Shown here piece after piece: positions 1 through 6,268 of a stretch of DNA of 7,383 nucleotides. The notes beneath the pieces are model-generated. The model worked only from the letters and a program-made list of their open reading frames with translations, made no database searches and had not been told where the DNA came from. A program made the translations under genes and the position numbers. The first letter of the stretch is position 1; every line of letters starts with the position of its first letter. Location of the stretch: positions 1-7,383 of the forward strand of contig CALLKE010000170.1 in the NCBI GenBank assembly GCA_938008555.1, read 5' to 3'. This DNA comes from an uncultured Pedobacter sp. (lineage in GTDB: Bacteria; Bacteroidota; Bacteroidia; Sphingobacteriales; Sphingobacteriaceae).

Positions 1-677
1 TGTCTAGGACCGTCACCGGGATTACAGTTAAACACCGATAAAGGATTTTCTGATAAAGGTTTGGTTGGATTATTTAAATCAACCGCATAAACAGAAATTT
101 TATCTGTGCCTAAATCTTGAACCACTAAAAACTTTTCATTAGGAGATAAAACTGCAGAATGTACATGTGCTTTTTCTTGCCTTGATTTATTAGCACCGCT
201 TCCTATATGTTGTATAGTTTGTTTTTCATTGCTTAAACTTCCATCTGAATTAATAGCAATGGCGCTTAAATTTCCGCTAGAATAATTAGAAACAAAAACG
301 AAACGATTTCTACGATCAGTACTAATATGACAAGGATGGTCACCTCCTGATAACACCGTATTGAGCAATTTAAATTCTCCTGTTTTTTTATTAAATGCAT
401 AAGCAGAAACAGCTCCTTTTCCTTTTCCTAATTCATTTACCGCATAGACAAATCGATGATTAGTTGATGTGATTAAAAAGGAAGGCTCTTCTGCTTTTTG
501 CTTGCTTATTGCTTTTGAAGAACCATCTGCACTAAACTGGTAATAATAAATTCCTTCACTATTACCGGCATTAGTATAAGTGCCAATTAATAAATTATAG
601 TTCAGTTGGTTTTTTTGTGCAAAGGAAAAATACGCACAAACTGATAAGATTAATGTATGGAACATTCTATTTTTCAT
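1..677 (-). CDS. Exported lactonase-family protein (6-phosphogluconolactonase-like beta-propeller), 3' end beyond the window
   Basis: The reverse strand reads 225 complete codons from the ATG at 677-675 and stays open to the window edge, so this is the N-terminal part of a protein that is usually about 350-390 residues. Residues 1-20 form a signal peptide (MKNR, then a hydrophobic stretch ending FSFA-Q), which suggests a periplasmic or surface location. The body carries the hallmarks of the seven-bladed lactonase family: IGTYT..G.SEGIY (31-44), EPSFLI...RFVYAVNE (64-82), G.HPCHIS...RFVFVSNYSSG (112-135), KAHVHSAVLSPN (169-180) and QDLGTDKISVY (187-197), ending in GDGPR at the edge. By family knowledge such proteins hydrolyse 6-phosphogluconolactone or other sugar lactones. 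The actual substrate of an exported Bacteroidota member cannot be read here. It is transcribed divergently from tolC and is probably unrelated to the lipoprotein array. Confidence 0.9.
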   Translation of the reverse strand, partial: MKNRMFHTLILSVCAYFSFAQKNQLNYNLLIGTYTNAGNSEGIYYYQFSADGSSKAISKQKAEEPSFLITSTNHRFVYAVNELGKGKGAVSAYAFNKKTGEFKLLNTVLSGGDHPCHISTDRRNRFVFVSNYSSGNLSAIAINSDGSLSNEKQTIQHIGSGANKSRQEKAHVHSAVLSPNEKFLVVQDLGTDKISVYAVDLNNPTKPLSENPLSVFNCNPGDGPR

Positions 678-735
678 ATGAAAGCTTCTTGGGTATAAAT
701 ATAAATGCTTTATTGCTAACTGTAGCGGACATCAA

Positions 736-753
736 TGTTACATATGTTACACA
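736..753. repeat. Tandem 9-bp direct repeat, possible operator
   Basis: TGTTACATA is followed immediately by TGTTACACA, with eight of nine bases identical. It sits in the divergent lactonase/tolC intergenic region, where the tolC -33 region would fall. Adjacent 9-bp half-sites on one face of the helix would suit a direct-repeat-binding regulator, but a match this short in AT-rich DNA could be chance. No regulator gene is in the window. Confidence 0.25.
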
Positions 754-772
754 TAGCCCATTTTTGCTGTTC

Positions 773-780
773 TACTTTTG
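773..780 (+). promoter_or_regulatory. Candidate Bacteroidota -7 promoter element for tolC
   Basis: TACTTTTG is an exact match to the Bacteroidota housekeeping -7 consensus TAnnTTTG and lies 18 bases before the tolC ATG. Transcription would start about 10-12 bases before the start codon, leaving a very short leader. I see no convincing TTTG -33 box at the expected spacing. That region instead holds the tandem TGTTACAnA repeat, so the call rests on the -7 box and its position. Confidence 0.42.
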
Positions 781-798
781 TGTTCTTAAAAAAGAATT

Positions 799-2096
799 AT
801 GAAGGTAATAGCAGTTATTTTACTAATTAGTGCATCATTTTTTTCAACTCAGGCACAGGTATCTCCAACTCCTATACAGCTAAGTGAAGCCCTTGAATTG
901 GCTCAGAAAGCCAATCAACAAATACGGTTGGCAAAAATAGATGAGCAGATTGCTGGAGCTAATCTTAAGCAAACCGAAGCTATTTGGTACCCCAATTAAA
1001 TCTTTCTTACACTGCAATGAATACCAATAATCCATTGAATGCCTTTGGTTTTAAGTTGCAGCAAGCCAATGTAACAGCAGCCGATTTTAATCCTGCTTTA
1101 CTCAATAACCCTGGCGCAACCCCTAACTATTTAACGCAGCTTAGTCTTCAACAACCCATTATTAATATGGATATGTTGTACATGCGAAAAGCAGCAGAAA
1201 AGCAAACAGAAGTTTTATCACTTCAAACAAAAAGAACCGTTGAAGCAGTTAAACTTCAGGTTACACAAGTGTATTTGAATCTTCATTTTTTATATGCTGC
1301 AGAAGCAGTTACAAAAACCGCACTTACAACAATACAATCTATTTACAGCTTTACAAAAAACAGATTTGATCAGGGATTGATGCAAAAATCGGACTTGTTG
1401 AATGTGGAAGTACAAGTTAAAAATGCTGAAACTCAGTTGAATGATATTCAATCTAAAATTGCATCAGCTTCAGATCAACTTGGTTTATTGATGAATCAAC
1501 CTAAAGGAATTGTTTATGCAACAAACACATTTGTTTTAGCATTGCCTACTACAATGGTGAAGAATATTCCTACTGATAGATCAGATTTTAAAGCAATGGA
1601 AACCGGATTAGGTATTTATGATATTGCAATTAAAGGAACCAAAATGAGTTGGTTACCAAGGTTGAATGCTTTTGCCAATTACCAATTAAATGATAAGAAA
1701 GCTTTGGGTTTTAATGCTGGTTCTTATTTTGCTGGTGTACAATTGTCTTGGGATATTTTAAAAGGAAATCAAACTAAAAACAAAGCAGCTACTCAAATAA
1801 TTGAAAAGAGTAAGCTGAAAGAGCAGTACAATTCAAGACTAGACCAAGAGCAAGTAGCATTACAAACTGCGTTACGTAATTTAAAAGATGCTCAATATAA
1901 ATATGTACAGTTGCAAAAGTCTATTGAACAAGCTGAAGAAGCATTGCGTATTCTACAAAATAGGTATCAACAAGGGTTGGTAAGCACCAATGATATTTTA
2001 TTGGCACAAACTCAATTATCGCAACAAAAATTAATGCAAGCTGAAGCAAAGTTGGCAGAATATTCTGCAATTAATTATTATGATTTTTTTTATTGA
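799..2096 (+). pseudogene. tolC: TolC-family outer membrane efflux protein, interrupted by a one-base frameshift
   Basis: Two frames together encode one TolC-type outer membrane channel. Codons from 799 give a signal peptide (MKVIAVILLISASFFSTQAQ) and the first helix, ending EAIWYPN-stop at 997-999. The next frame resumes exactly with PQLNLSYTAMNTNNPLNAFGFKLQQ-type sequence, the expected continuation. Adding one C to the CCCC run at 990-993 restores EAIWYPQLNLSY and a 432-residue protein, normal for the family. Both outer-membrane-efflux repeats are then present (roughly residues 26-205 and 225-425), with the helix signatures RFDQGLMQKSDLLNVEVQ and RYQQGLVSTNDILLAQTQLSQQ. TolC proteins trimerise into a periplasm-spanning exit duct for RND or ABC pumps. 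No adaptor or pump gene follows; a hairpin and an unrelated lipoprotein array do. The frameshift may be real (an inactive or phase-variable gene) or a homopolymer sequencing error. With only one lesion and everything else conserved, I lean towards a recent change or an error. Confidence 0.88.
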
Positions 2097-2129
2097 TTTA
2101 AAAAATTGATTAGCATTGTTGAAATTTTA

Positions 2130-2161
2130 TAAATGGCAAATACATGCCTATTTGCCATTTA
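2130..2161 (+). terminator. Perfect hairpin after tolC
   Basis: A 13-bp perfect inverted repeat (left arm 2130-2142, right arm 2149-2161, core ATGGCAAATA / TATTTGCCAT) encloses a 6-base loop, CATGCC. It lies 33 bases after the tolC stop codon. No long T-run follows, which is common for Bacteroidota terminators. It separates the tolC unit from the lipoprotein array. Confidence 0.7.
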
Positions 2162-2179
2162 AATAACAATCTAATTTAT
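2151..2179 (+). promoter_or_regulatory. Weak candidate promoter for the first lipoprotein gene
   Basis: TTTG at 2151-2154 is followed after 17 bases by TAATTTAT at 2172-2179, resembling the TTTG / TAnnTTTG pair of the Bacteroidota. The -7 box matches only in part and the -33 box lies inside the right arm of the tolC hairpin. The case rests mainly on the need for a new promoter after that hairpin. Confidence 0.25.
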
Positions 2180-2199
2180 ACATATATCAAGTTAAAAAA

Positions 2200-2673
2200 A
2201 TGGTAAAGAAAATCAATTTGAGATCTACTGGGCTTATTGCTCTTATTATCCTATTAGGCACTGGATGCCAAAAAGAATCAGGAGTCACTCCTAAAGAAGA
2301 ACATGTGATTGAGAATGCGACTAGTAATCTCGACAGGATCAAGTTCACGAATGAGATGCTTTTACGGAATCTATTTGAGAAACATAAAAGGTTATTGAAC
2401 CTTCACAATTGGAGTTGGACATCTGCCCAGGGAAGAGATAACTTTAAAAGCCTGATAAGAACCCATGTAAATAATCCTCGTATTATTCCATTTAAGGCAT
2501 CTTACGGAAAAACTAAAAATGCAAGTTTTTACTATGGTGCCATCACACCCAGCGTTCAAAATATGGTTGTAATTACTGATGAATGGAAAAATATTATTGG
2601 CATGGAGAGATTATCTAACACAGACTATACAAATTTACAAAAAACTAGAAGAAGAGACTCTGCTCCTAATTAA
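2200..2673 (+). CDS. Small lipoprotein, short-type array member 1, colicin D-like core without intact catalytic residues
   Basis: This is a 157-residue predicted lipoprotein of unknown function. It opens with a basic N-terminus, a hydrophobic segment (about 11-20) and the lipobox LLGTGC, with Cys23 as the lipidation site followed by QKES. A linker to about residue 45 leads into the array's shared core: LFEKHKRLL (58-66), the W-rich NWSWTS (70-75), F82..LIRTHVNNP (82-93), FYYG (110-113), VVITD (123-127) and IIGMERLSNTD (132-142). His62 sits where the colicin D-type catalytic His is expected. The C-terminal block, which I recall as SGW in active toxins, reads GME here. It is the most divergent copy and the only one bracketed by hairpins on both sides, so it is probably transcribed alone. 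The start was chosen because this ATG directly precedes the lysine-rich signal peptide. Similarity to colicin D is from remembered family patterns, not a search. Confidence 0.85.
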   Translation: MVKKINLRSTGLIALIILLGTGCQKESGVTPKEEHVIENATSNLDRIKFTNEMLLRNLFEKHKRLLNLHNWSWTSAQGRDNFKSLIRTHVNNPRIIPFKASYGKTKNASFYYGAITPSVQNMVVITDEWKNIIGMERLSNTDYTNLQKTRRRDSAPN

Positions 2674-2680
2674 TCCAGCG

Positions 2681-2722
2681 AGGGTATTTACAACAATGAT
2701 TAACTATTGTTGTAAATACCTT
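2681..2722 (+). terminator. Strong hairpin after lipoprotein gene 1
   Basis: A perfect 15-bp inverted repeat (2683-2697 with 2706-2720, GGTATTTACAACAAT and its complement) surrounds the 8-base loop GATTAACT. It extends by a G-U and an A-U pair to 2681-2722. It lies eight bases after the stop codon of the first array gene, and CTTGAAG rather than a T-run follows. A rho-independent-like terminator or mRNA 3' stabiliser is the simplest reading. It would also fold in the opposite orientation. Confidence 0.72.
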
Positions 2723-2810
2723 GAAGAAAAATCTATTTCACCATCACTTCATGTCTCGAAACTAGAAAAAATACTCCCTCTTAACGTAATCCAAGAAAAG
2801 CTATAAACAT

Positions 2811-3311
2811 ATTCACAATCTACTATTTACGAGGACCATCACCTTCATCACGCTACTAGGCCTTGGATGTAAAAAGGAATCGATCACCTTGCCAAATGAG
2901 ACCGCTATAGCGATGAACAAGACTCGAGTAAACGGTCAAGCAAAAAAGGGAGGAGCATATCCTAAAGAAACAAGCATTTATAAGGAAGTCAGAACAGTTA
3001 TTTTCTATAATACAAAAGAGCAAAAGCAAATGTTCAATGAGCATAGTAGAAATTTTGGGACTAAAGGGAGTTGGTCTAATGAAGAAGCAAACAAGTTTAA
3101 ACAGGCTGTCATAGCTCATGTACAAGCCAAAGATACTTATCCAATAGAAGGACCTTATAACAAAAAGCCTGCCATCCAGTACTACAACAAGGAAACAATA
3201 TTAGACGTGATTGTGGTGGCAAAGGAGTCGTGTAAAGGGTATATTAAGACAATAAGAAAGAGTCTTCTACAGGCGAGACTGATTCACCAATTGTCCATTG
3301 TGAAAAGCTAA
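2811..3311 (+). pseudogene. Short-type array lipoprotein, copy 2, without a recognisable start codon
   Basis: The frame is open from 2790 to the stop at 3309-3311 and contains a full lipoprotein signal (HNLLF...TFITLLGLGCKKES), but no ATG, GTG or TTG precedes the lipobox Cys. Aligned with other copies, where ATGAAACACAATCTA begins the gene, this copy reads ATATTCACAATCTA. The start codon and one base are gone. An ATT at 2811 could in principle initiate, giving about 166 residues. Starts after the lipobox (TTG 2889, ATG 2913) would give a protein with no export signal. The core is otherwise complete: MFNEHSRNFG, SWSNEEANKFKQAVIAHV, GPYNKK, QYYNKETILDVIV and a C-terminal YIKTIRKSLLQ block. The array His is present (NEH), while the Ser/Trp block is changed. 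The nearest relative is the next gene: both share ggatgtaaaaa(a/g)gaatcgat and then a LPN motif. It is probably a recently silenced copy or a silent donor for recombination. Confidence 0.72.
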
Positions 3312-3529
3312 AAGAACACTCAAGAGACTTTTTATTTCGTTATGGCACAAAAGCCCCCAAAGGAGATATCCTCAACGCGCATCGAAAAGTAGCTTAATCT
3401 GAGAAACATACTCTTGATCATATAACTCAACAGGGGTTTATCTATCTGCAATCATGATACCAAACTGGGCTCAGCGCAACCTAAACTAGTGAATGGATAC
3501 AATATTGTCATACTATGAAATCACAAAAA

Positions 3530-3985
3530 ATGAGAACCAATTTACAGCTGAAATGGGCCATTGCCTTTATTGTTCTACTTGCTTATGGATGTAAAAAAGA
3601 ATCGATACGCTTACCAAATGCAAGTAGTAGTAATAATGAAATCATAAAGGTAAGTGGAGGCTCATATTCTAGAACAGCTCGCTTTGACAATGAACCAGTG
3701 CTACGAGACGCATTTTATCGATATGCTAGATATTTTGGAATGACAGGAACTTGGTCTGAACAAAAAAGGGAAGAATTCAAACAAATTCTAATAAAATATG
3801 TATTGGAAAGGAAAGATATTACTGTATTACAGGGGTTTTATAAAAATGCCCCTGTAACACATTACTATAATGAGTTCGCAAAAATAGATGTCATCACTGA
3901 TAGAAATAGTCAAAAACTTATTGGGATAATGCAACTAAATAATTATCAGTCTGCCTTTTTATTAAAATGGAAACTATTTTATTAA
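3530..3985 (+). CDS. Small lipoprotein, short-type array member 3
   Basis: This is a 151-residue lipoprotein of unknown function. I start it at the ATG at 3530 rather than the in-frame ATG at 3515, because MRTNLQLKWAIAF aligns with the MKHNLK / MRNNLK starts of the other copies. The bases between the two ATGs match the untranslated AAATCAAA-type leader seen before copies 6 and 7. The hydrophobic segment ends LLAYGC with lipid Cys21, then KKES and a Ser/Asn-rich linker (31-47). The core holds LRDAFYRYARYFGMTGTWS (58-76), EFKQILIKYV, QGFYKNAPVTHYYN, KIDVITD and the C-terminal LIGIMQLNNYQ block. The expected catalytic His is Tyr65, and the expected Ser and Trp are Gly and Met, so a colicin D-like nuclease activity is unlikely. 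A small hairpin directly follows the stop codon. Confidence 0.85.
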   Translation: MRTNLQLKWAIAFIVLLAYGCKKESIRLPNASSSNNEIIKVSGGSYSRTARFDNEPVLRDAFYRYARYFGMTGTWSEQKREEFKQILIKYVLERKDITVLQGFYKNAPVTHYYNEFAKIDVITDRNSQKLIGIMQLNNYQSAFLLKWKLFY

Positions 3986-4003
3986 TAGTATGATGCCATA
4001 CTA
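3986..4003 (+). terminator. Short hairpin directly after lipoprotein gene 3
   Basis: TAGTATG (3986-3992) pairs perfectly with CATACTA (3997-4003) around a 4-base ATGC loop, starting at the base after the stop codon. The stem is only 7 bp and mostly A-T, so it is at best a weak terminator. Confidence 0.4.
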
Positions 4004-4085
4004 ATCAAAACCACTTCTAGAAAAAGATTCGACACCTACTTAACTGACACAAAGAACGAAGGCTATTACTATAGTCATTAAGAGA

Positions 4086-4685
4086 ATGAGAAATAATTTA
4101 AAGCTTGGAATAGTCGGTACGTTGATTATCCTAATGAATACTGGATGTAAGAAAGAGCCTGAACCATCATTCAAGGCACCCAATAGAACCATCGATCTGC
4201 TTCATGGTCGTCATGAAGCTAAACCGAAAAAATTATTCAAATGGGAACCTCCCCAAGCAGAGAGCGCTCGTCAGAAACTTAGAGGCAAACAATACACCAT
4301 CTTTGTTTCTAAAGAAACTAGCGATAAGGTGAGACAGGTCGATTTTGAGAAAACTCCAGAAGCAGATATGCAGACAGAATTCAACAAGCATGCCCGATAT
4401 TTTTTGATTAACGAACCTTGGTCCACCAAAGCAAAAAGAAAATTTGTAGAAGCTTTAAGAAAGCATATACAGAGTCCGATGAATGATGTAGTGATGAGTG
4501 TATCTGGCTCTAATGAAACCATAAGCCATATGATCAACATATACGATCATAGAACAGGCATCAATGTAGAGCTTGATTATAGGTATCATACTTCCCGCAT
4601 TATATTTCGCAGAGTAATTCAAATAGGATATACTCAAGCCGATCAATTAGCCATTTCGGGGAAATGGCCTTCAGACATGTATTAA
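4086..4685 (+). CDS. Lipoprotein, long-type array member 4, the long copy that keeps the His
   Basis: This 199-residue predicted lipoprotein is the first long-type copy. The signal is MRNNLKLGIVGTLIILMNTGC with lipid Cys21 and KKEPE after it. Long-type copies add about 45-50 residues between linker and core. Here it is LFKWEPPQAESARQKLRGKQYTIFV (50-74, cited in parts: FKWEPPQA, ARQKL, KQYTI), a block conserved in copies 5-7. The core follows: TEFNKHARYFLINEPWS (97-113), KFVEALRKHIQSP (119-131), HMINIYDHRTGINVEL (148-163), FRRVIQIGYTQ (174-184) and a long-type-only tail QLAISGKWPS (187-196). His102 occupies the array's His position, so of the long copies only this one could keep a colicin D-like general base. 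The Ser/Trp block reads RVI and is not conserved. AAGAG just before the ATG is the nearest thing to a Shine-Dalgarno sequence in the array. Function is unknown. Confidence 0.86.
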   Translation: MRNNLKLGIVGTLIILMNTGCKKEPEPSFKAPNRTIDLLHGRHEAKPKKLFKWEPPQAESARQKLRGKQYTIFVSKETSDKVRQVDFEKTPEADMQTEFNKHARYFLINEPWSTKAKRKFVEALRKHIQSPMNDVVMSVSGSNETISHMINIYDHRTGINVELDYRYHTSRIIFRRVIQIGYTQADQLAISGKWPSDMY

Positions 4686-4810
4686 ATAATTAAATCACGT
4701 TCTATTCATCAGCGCTCAGCTAGGCCCCACTTCGTTCAAGATTATAAGATGATAGAATTCCTTTGTCAGCTTCTGTCCATACCCAATTCATCTATACAAA
4801 AACAAACAAA

Positions 4811-5482
4811 ATGAAACACAATCTAAAATCTGCGTGGGCTATTGCCCTAATCACACTATTAAGTGCTGGATGTAAAAAAGAATCTGAAATATTGCTCCAG
4901 GAGAAACGTACAGCCAACAATCTAATTAGTGACAATACCGGATCTAAATCAAAAACAGAGCCAGTATCAACCAAACTGTTCCCGTGGGAATCTGCCGATG
5001 CAGCAAAGACCCGCCAAAATCTTAAATCTATGAAAAAACCATACGCCGTATCCCTCATAAATAGTTCGGCTCATAGAGAGCTCAGATTTGAGAATAGCTC
5101 GACCTTAGCCAATTTGAAATCAATTACTTTGCGTGCATTCTATAAGTATGCAAAACACTTCAAAATCAACGAACCTTGGTCTAAACAAGCAGAAGAAAAA
5201 TTTATAAAAGCCTTAGAAAGCCATATGAAAGACCCTAACAATAATTTAATTAGACGTGTAATTGATGATAAGAAAACACTCAGTTCTATGATCAACATCT
5301 ATGATCATAGAACAGGGCTAAATGTGGAACTTACCAAACCACTGTTTAAGAAAACCGTATTTCATGCAGTGGCAAAACTAAATCCCAACCAGGCTAATGA
5401 GTTAGCTATTTCAGGAAGATGGCCAACAATAAGCATTAAACAGCTCCCCACGAAAAACCAAAATTCTGACAACAAAGAATAA
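4811..5482 (+). CDS. Lipoprotein, long-type array member 5 with an extra C-terminal tail
   Basis: This is a 223-residue lipoprotein of unknown function. Translation most likely begins at the ATG at 4811: MKHNLKSAW matches copies 6-8 almost residue for residue, and the A-rich ACAAACAAA leader precedes it. A longer frame from 4763 would bury the signal peptide behind 16 extra residues. The lipobox is LLSAGC (Cys21), then KKESE. The long-type block is LFPWESADAAKTRQNLK (56-72) with KKPYAVSL (75-82). The core is LRAFYKYAKHFKINEPWS (107-124), KFIKALESHMKDP (130-142), SMINIYDHRTGLNVEL (159-174), FHAVAKLNPNQ (184-194) and ELAISGRWP (197-205). Tyr113 replaces the expected His. After WPT the protein runs 17 more residues. 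The last 11 or so are encoded by sequence that repeats as non-coding leader before copy 7, so the tail looks acquired by a recombination junction. Bases 5373-5425 are identical to part of copy 7. Confidence 0.88.
   Translation: MKHNLKSAWAIALITLLSAGCKKESEILLQEKRTANNLISDNTGSKSKTEPVSTKLFPWESADAAKTRQNLKSMKKPYAVSLINSSAHRELRFENSSTLANLKSITLRAFYKYAKHFKINEPWSKQAEEKFIKALESHMKDPNNNLIRRVIDDKKTLSSMINIYDHRTGLNVELTKPLFKKTVFHAVAKLNPNQANELAISGRWPTISIKQLPTKNQNSDNKE
5373..5425 (+). repeat. 53-bp patch identical to 6798-6850
   Basis: These 53 bases, encoding the KLNPNQANELAISGRWP region of copy 5, are identical base for base to 6798-6850 in copy 7, while the codons on either side differ. The intervening copy 6 has a clearly different version (ISPDQANELAASGIWP). 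This is the signature of recent exchange between copies 5 and 7. Confidence 0.9.
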
Positions 5483-5520
5483 AATAGATTTCGAAGCAAA
5501 TTCATCCTATAAAAATCAAA
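5449..5520 (+). repeat. Duplicated leader, first copy (partner 6198-6268)
   Basis: The 72 bases before the copy 6 ATG align with the 71 bases before the copy 7 ATG with about nine mismatches and one gap by eye, including the identical run CAAAGAATAAAATAGATTT. The similarity continues into the signal-peptide codons of both genes. Here the first 34 bases are also the end of the copy 5 coding sequence, including its stop at 5480-5482. Confidence 0.85.
5464..5492 (+). promoter_or_regulatory. Candidate promoter inside the duplicated leader of copy 6
   Basis: TTCTG (5464-5468) and TAGATTTC (5485-5492) sit 16 bases apart and resemble the Bacteroidota TTTG / TAnnTTTG pair, the -7 box at seven of eight positions. 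The same arrangement is preserved in the leader of copy 7. It would let copy 6 be transcribed on its own, starting inside or just after the end of copy 5. The -33 match is imperfect. Confidence 0.32.
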
Positions 5521-6171
5521 ATGAAATACAATCTAAAACTTGCATGGGCTATTACTCTGATTACACTACTTAGTGCTGGATGTAAAAAAGAATCTGAGAC
5601 ATTACTTGAGGAGAAGAGTACAACCATCAATCTAATTAGTGGTGGTGCCGAATCTAAAGCAAAACAAGCACTAAGCAAAGAGTTCCTGTGGGAAAGTCCC
5701 CAAGCAACAGAAGCCCGTCAAAAACTGAAGGACCAGAAGCAATCATATGCTATCTCCCTAACTGGCTTGACCTATAGAGGTTACAGAGAGCCCAAATTTG
5801 AGAATAGCTCAACCTCGTTTAATTCTAAGTTCGTTATTAGGGATGCATTTAATAGATGTGCAATATACTTCGGGATCAATACACCTTGGTCCATTCAAGC
5901 GGAAGAAAAATTTATAAAGGCCCTAAAAGAGCATATGCAAAATCCTGCAAATAGTTTAATTGGACATGCAGATAATAAGGGAAAACCCAGTTTCATGATC
6001 AATATATACAATCCGAGAACAGGGCTCAATGTAGAACTTAACACATTAGTGTATGACACACATAAGTTTCCTAAAATAGCAAAAATAAGCCCCGATCAAG
6101 CAAATGAATTGGCTGCTTCAGGAATATGGCCCTCACTTCACCATAAAAATAGAGCAAGCATTCAGCGCTAA
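5521..6171 (+). CDS. Lipoprotein, long-type array member 6
   Basis: This is a 216-residue lipoprotein of unknown function. The signal MKYNLKLAWAITLITLLSAGC is nearly identical to that of copy 5, with lipid Cys21 and KKESE; similarity to copy 5 continues through the linker (LLEEKS..INLISG). The long-type block reads FLWESPQATEARQKLK (55-70), KQSYAISL (73-80) and KFENSST (92-98). The core follows: IRDAFNRCAIYFGINTPWS (106-124), KFIKALKEHMQNP, SFMINIYNPRTGLNVEL, KFPKIAKISPDQ and ELAASGIWPS. Cys113 replaces the expected His, and the block recalled as SGW in active colicin D domains reads KIA. Apart from the lipid-modified Cys21 this is the only cysteine, so a disulfide within the chain is not possible. 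The protein ends ten residues after WPS in a basic tail unlike those of the other copies. The leader is the duplicated element described separately. Confidence 0.88.
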   Translation: MKYNLKLAWAITLITLLSAGCKKESETLLEEKSTTINLISGGAESKAKQALSKEFLWESPQATEARQKLKDQKQSYAISLTGLTYRGYREPKFENSSTSFNSKFVIRDAFNRCAIYFGINTPWSIQAEEKFIKALKEHMQNPANSLIGHADNKGKPSFMINIYNPRTGLNVELNTLVYDTHKFPKIAKISPDQANELAASGIWPSLHHKNRASIQR

Positions 6172-6197
6172 CCAACTCTTAAATACTATTCCAAGCA

Positions 6198-6268
6198 CAC
6201 GAAAAGCTAAATTCTGACAGCAAAGAATAAAATAGATTTAAAAACAAATTCACCATATACAAATCAAA
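6198..6268 (+). repeat. Duplicated leader, second copy (partner 5449-5520)
   Basis: This is the leader of copy 7. It begins 26 bases after the copy 6 stop codon and is wholly non-coding, unlike its partner. It runs from CACGAAAA to the ACAAATCAAA just before the ATG. Its retention in two places at this length suggests a duplication unit of leader plus gene. Confidence 0.85.
6212..6240 (+). promoter_or_regulatory. Candidate promoter inside the duplicated leader of copy 7
   Basis: TTCTG (6212-6216) and TAGATTTA (6233-6240) are 16 bases apart, the same spacing as in the partner leader, and end 28 bases before the ATG. The -7 box matches TAnnTTTG at seven of eight positions. Transcription from here could also cover copy 8, which follows copy 7 after only three bases. 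Confidence 0.32.

Noticed and set aside
617..802. Plus-strand open frame of 61 codons overlapping the lactonase start and tolC start
   Set aside because: It runs antisense over the lactonase signal peptide and through the divergent promoter region. It shows no protein-like pattern.
985..1000. Programmed ribosomal frameshift in tolC
   Set aside because: There is no X-XXY-YYZ slippery heptamer in the right frame, and no TolC protein is known to need one. A lost C in a homopolymer is simpler.
2579..2806. Plus-strand open frame of 75 codons
   Set aside because: It overlaps the end of array gene 1 in another frame and then runs straight through the 15-bp perfect hairpin. It shows no family resemblance.
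3312..3529. Possible decayed gene or small RNA in the longest array gap
   Set aside because: I found no frame with array-like motifs, no good hairpin, and only a 10-bp palindrome (ACAATATTGT at 3499-3508) that is unremarkable in AT-rich DNA.
4271..4540. Minus-strand open frames inside the array (also 2856-3125, 4455-4646, 4792-5058, 6787-7056)
   Set aside because: They are antisense shadows of conserved plus-strand lipoprotein genes. Their hydrophobic look comes from the complement of Lys- and Glu-rich codons.
4763..4810. Earlier start for copy 5
   Set aside because: It would place 16 polar residues ahead of the signal peptide. The ATG at 4811 matches the start of the paralogs and follows an A-rich leader.
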